Below the pieces are notes generated by a model, which was given only the letters and a program-made list of their open reading frames with translations, did not search any database and had not been told where the DNA came from. A stretch of DNA of 64,000 nucleotides from Clostridia bacterium. Its GTDB lineage: Bacteria > Bacillota > Clostridia > Oscillospirales > Acutalibacteraceae. Numbering within the stretch: position 1 is the stretch's first letter; the number at the start of each line of letters is the position of its first letter. Below, in pieces: positions 61,770 through 64,000 of this stretch. The position numbers and the translations under genes were made by a program. The stretch is taken from assembly GCA_017516965.1 (NCBI GenBank), contig JAFXAP010000015.1, positions 62,001 through 126,000 of the forward strand, read 5' to 3'.

Positions 61770-63155
61770 TTATGTCAAAGGTACAATGAATGCGCCCTCG
61801 CCGTAATTAAAGTCAAGTTTAAAGTTGCCGTCCTTGTCAAGCTTTATAATCTCGGGGGTGCCATCAAAGCCTTCCCCACCATAAACTGCAACTGCGCCAC
61901 AATCTTTAAACTGCGCATTTACTGTGTTAACTTTTCCGTCGTTTCTGCCAAAGTTTACAAACATATATGCTTCGCCGTGTTTTTCGCTTTCAAACTGACT
62001 TACAACCAGGTCAAGCGTGCCTGTTGCCGACACGTAATGCTTTGTGTTTTCTAAACTTACCTTTTCAAAATTTCCGTCATATTCAATTGAGCACACACGG
62101 AAGGTCTGATCCTCAGTGCCCGAAATACCAAGAGACTGGTTCCAGTTATATGCCAAAAATGCACTTGCAAACTTCTGAATTTCTTCATTTACAGTTTTCA
62201 CATCATAATACAGTTGACTGGGTGTTTTATTATCTCTTTCAAGCATACAATTTTTGTATTGTGGGTCCATACCTTCTGGCACTGAATAGCAGTAATACTG
62301 TATGTTTTGAGCGCCAAAAGCCAATGCCAAATATACCTGCTGACGCATATCTGCTTCACATAAAGAGTCTATAAACTCGTTACCTGTGCTTGACTGCAAA
62401 ATCATTGAGGTTTCAGCGCCGTATTTTTTAGCTGTTTGCGCTATCTGATTATAGTTGTTAATTATATTGCTCTCAACCGACGTTGAGTTCGAATGCAAAT
62501 AACAGTCAACCGAAATGTGAGGATTTTCGAATTTGCTTAAAATACCTTTGCCAAGGTGCTCTAACATTTCAGGATATGAACTATAATCACGGCTGGTTAT
62601 TGCTGTTTCAGGAATGAGATTCACTATATACTTTCTACCGGGATATACCTTTTTAAAGTCATTAATAAGGGTATCGTTTGAGAGGTATTCCATAGTTTCT
62701 TTGTTGGGTTCATCCTTTACGTGCATACCCTTTATAATGTCCATATATTCACCATAGACATTGTGGTTGCTAAAAGGTGTGCCCTCAAAGTATTCGTCGC
62801 CTTCATTTACACGATTAAACCAACTGTCACCATAAGCAATATAAACATCAAGCCCTACTTTTTTGCAAAGTTCCAGCGCTTCTAAAGAACGTTTTGAACC
62901 AATGTAGTATTGATTTTCGCTACTGCGAGGCTGTTCATCGTGATTTGTAAAGGAGAATACGTTAAATCCTGCATTTTTATACTGTAAAAATGCCTCTTCG
63001 GTCATTTGGCGTGGCGCCCAAAGACCTGCCAACTCAAATTCTTGCGCTTCATATTTAGGTAAATCTTTTTCACTGTAATTACCGCACGCGCAAAGCGACA
63101 AAGTTAAAATAAGTGCCAAAGAAAATGCTAATATTTTTTTCAACACAGCGTTCAC
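61770..63155 (-). CDS. Secreted lipoprotein, glycosidase-like barrel, paralogue 1
   Basis: A 461-aa lipoprotein (signal ILAFSLALILTLSLCAC) of unknown enzyme class. Sequence reads like a TIM-barrel carbohydrate-active protein: FELAGLWAPRQMTEEAFLQYKNAGFNVFSF at the start, GMHVKDEPN near residue 145 (acidic DE pair), NPHISVDCYLH and TSMILQSSTGNEF, QYYCYSVPEG. The C-terminal 120 residues form a beta domain ending VYGGEGFDGTPEIIKLDKDGNF. It is closely similar to the next gene upstream. I infer a glycan-degrading or -binding role, with no firm family call. Confidence 0.75.
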   Translation of the reverse strand: MNAVLKKILAFSLALILTLSLCACGNYSEKDLPKYEAQEFELAGLWAPRQMTEEAFLQYKNAGFNVFSFTNHDEQPRSSENQYYIGSKRSLEALELCKKVGLDVYIAYGDSWFNRVNEGDEYFEGTPFSNHNVYGEYMDIIKGMHVKDEPNKETMEYLSNDTLINDFKKVYPGRKYIVNLIPETAITSRDYSSYPEMLEHLGKGILSKFENPHISVDCYLHSNSTSVESNIINNYNQIAQTAKKYGAETSMILQSSTGNEFIDSLCEADMRQQVYLALAFGAQNIQYYCYSVPEGMDPQYKNCMLERDNKTPSQLYYDVKTVNEEIQKFASAFLAYNWNQSLGISGTEDQTFRVCSIEYDGNFEKVSLENTKHYVSATGTLDLVVSQFESEKHGEAYMFVNFGRNDGKVNTVNAQFKDCGAVAVYGGEGFDGTPEIIKLDKDGNFKLDFNYGEGAFIVPLT

Positions 63156-63167
63156 CTCTATATAGTT

Positions 63168-63200
63168 AGGCTGACGAAAAATTCGTCAGCCTTTTTTAAT
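63168..63200. terminator. Hairpin between the two paralogues
   Basis: An 11-bp perfect stem (63168-63178 with 63182-63192). The T-run follows on the plus strand only, so on the coding strand it is a weak terminator or an mRNA-stabilising structure. Confidence 0.45.
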
Positions 63201-63205
63201 ATGTA

Positions 63206-64000
63206 TTATTTTATAGGTGTTACAAATACACCCTCGCCATAAGCGAGATCAAATGCGCACTTACCGTCTTTGTCAAGTTCAACAATCTTAGGTGTGCCGT
63301 CAAAACCTGCACCGCCATAAACTGCTACCTTTTTGCACTTATTAAACTGTGCGGTAACGGTGTTAGAGTCTTCGCGGTCTGCCCAGTTTAAGAACATATA
63401 TGCCTCGCCGTATTTTTCATCTGTGAAACGGCTTATAATCATATCCTGTGTGCCTTTGGCATCAACAAAGTTTTTGCAATCTTTAAATTTTATAACTTCA
63501 AAGTTAGAATCATATTCCAAAGCGCTTATACGGAAGGTTTGATTTTCAGTACCCGAAACACCAATGGTGGTATCCCAGTCATATGCCAAAATAACGTTTG
63601 CGTATGACTGTATTTCCTTATGAATTTTTTGCAAACTGTAATAAACAGGACTTGGAGTGTCATCACGGTTAAGTATACAGCTGTCATACATATATACCGG
63701 ATTGCCCTCTTCGTCAAATGATTTTGGCACAGAATAGCAGTAATACTGTAATGTATCAGCGCCAAAAGCAAGAGCGTTATATACCTCCCAACGAAGATCG
63801 GATTCGCTGAGTTCTGGTTCAAATTCCTTGTGACCCTCATCTGCGCCGCCAACGCTTGACTGAAGAATATATCCTGGTTTAACGCCATATTTTTTTGCAG
63901 AATTTGCAATGTATCTATAGTTATCAAGAAGTGTACCGTCATCGGTTGTACTACCGTTATGGAAAGGATAAACGTCAACCGATACAAACGGTTTTTCAAA
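63206..64000 (-). CDS. Secreted lipoprotein-type protein, paralogue 2, start beyond window
   Basis: The reading frame runs open to the right edge, so 264 residues of the C-terminal part are visible. It aligns along its length with the neighbour at 61770-63155: FEKPFVSVDVYPFHNGST corresponds to FENPHISVDCYLHSNST, and both share QYYCYSVP, NQTFRxxxxEYDxNFE and VAVYGGxGFDGTP motifs. An in-frame Met at 63730 is internal, not the start. The two genes arose by tandem duplication and keep the same order of domains. Confidence 0.8.
   Translation of the reverse strand, partial: FEKPFVSVDVYPFHNGSTTDDGTLLDNYRYIANSAKKYGVKPGYILQSSVGGADEGHKEFEPELSESDLRWEVYNALAFGADTLQYYCYSVPKSFDEEGNPVYMYDSCILNRDDTPSPVYYSLQKIHKEIQSYANVILAYDWDTTIGVSGTENQTFRISALEYDSNFEVIKFKDCKNFVDAKGTQDMIISRFTDEKYGEAYMFLNWADREDSNTVTAQFNKCKKVAVYGGAGFDGTPKIVELDKDGKCAFDLAYGEGVFVTPIK

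Noticed and set aside
63526-63999. 157-codon frame at the right edge on the minus strand
   Set aside because: Out of frame with the paralogous lipoprotein, whose frame stays open to the edge and aligns with its neighbour.

Overview
The window looks like chromosome of an endospore-forming, low-GC Firmicute of class Clostridia, probably near the Oscillospiraceae/Ruminococcaceae. The evidence is a complete spoIIIA operon (AA to AH), the forespore sigma factor sigG, a T-box on thrS, a glycine riboswitch, HPr with a Ser46-type site, strong AGGAGG ribosome binding sites, consensus TTGACA-N17-TATAAT promoters, and common TTG and GTG starts. The species cannot be named from sequence alone. Both window edges cut a gene: argH on the left and a lipoprotein gene on the right.

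Region by region. 1-5834 (minus): argH, a CE2/SGNH esterase-like lipoprotein, a D-2-hydroxyacid dehydrogenase, uvrC and rpsT. 6034-6798: sigG. 6933-12142 (minus): degV-family gene, then a GH13 amylase coupled to glycogen phosphorylase. 12454-16324: DUF2156 protein, GNAT enzyme and GH38 alpha-mannosidase. 16376-23211 (minus): asp23-like gene, spoIIIAH to spoIIIAA, yebC and an apparently leaderless dus. 23330-37463 (plus): polA, a tyrosine/arginine phosphatase-RimI fusion, tsaD, a lipid kinase, mreBCD, PBP2, minD, mgsA, hisS and aspS. 37601-39508: glycine riboswitch and AGCS transporter. 39566-41047 (minus): solute-binding lipoprotein. 41191-45210: ylxM, ffh, rpsP, khpA, rimM, trmD (SRP and ribosome/tRNA maturation) and HPr.

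The most unusual segment is about 45230-48456. A strong promoter carries a perfect 13-bp inverted repeat centred on its -10 box. It precedes two tandem 76-nt units that each begin with the 5' part of tRNA-Pro, and then the intact tRNA-Pro(GGG). Beyond the tRNA lie a repeat-rich spacer and a two-gene cassette: a protein with three zinc-ribbon repeats on each side of a Vsr/DUF559-like nuclease domain, and a protein with a HEPN-like R-x4-H motif. The layout (tRNA edge, different codon use, terminated cassette) suggests a small acquired island, possibly a defence system. That function is inference.

From 48543 on: a surface lipoprotein, ArsC/Spx-like and TIGR04076 proteins, a membrane HTH regulator, ychF, a CmpB-type membrane protein, alr, glpK and an alpha/beta hydrolase. 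Next is a small HTH plus unknown-gene module bracketed by two identical 32-bp palindromic terminators exactly 900 bp apart. After it come gdhA, T-box-controlled thrS, a CDP-alcohol phosphatidyltransferase with no ordinary start codon, and two tandem paralogous lipoproteins with a glycosidase-like look.

Most genes are housekeeping and are assigned from conserved motifs read directly in the translations. Promoters, terminators and operators were found by eye and have no experimental support here.
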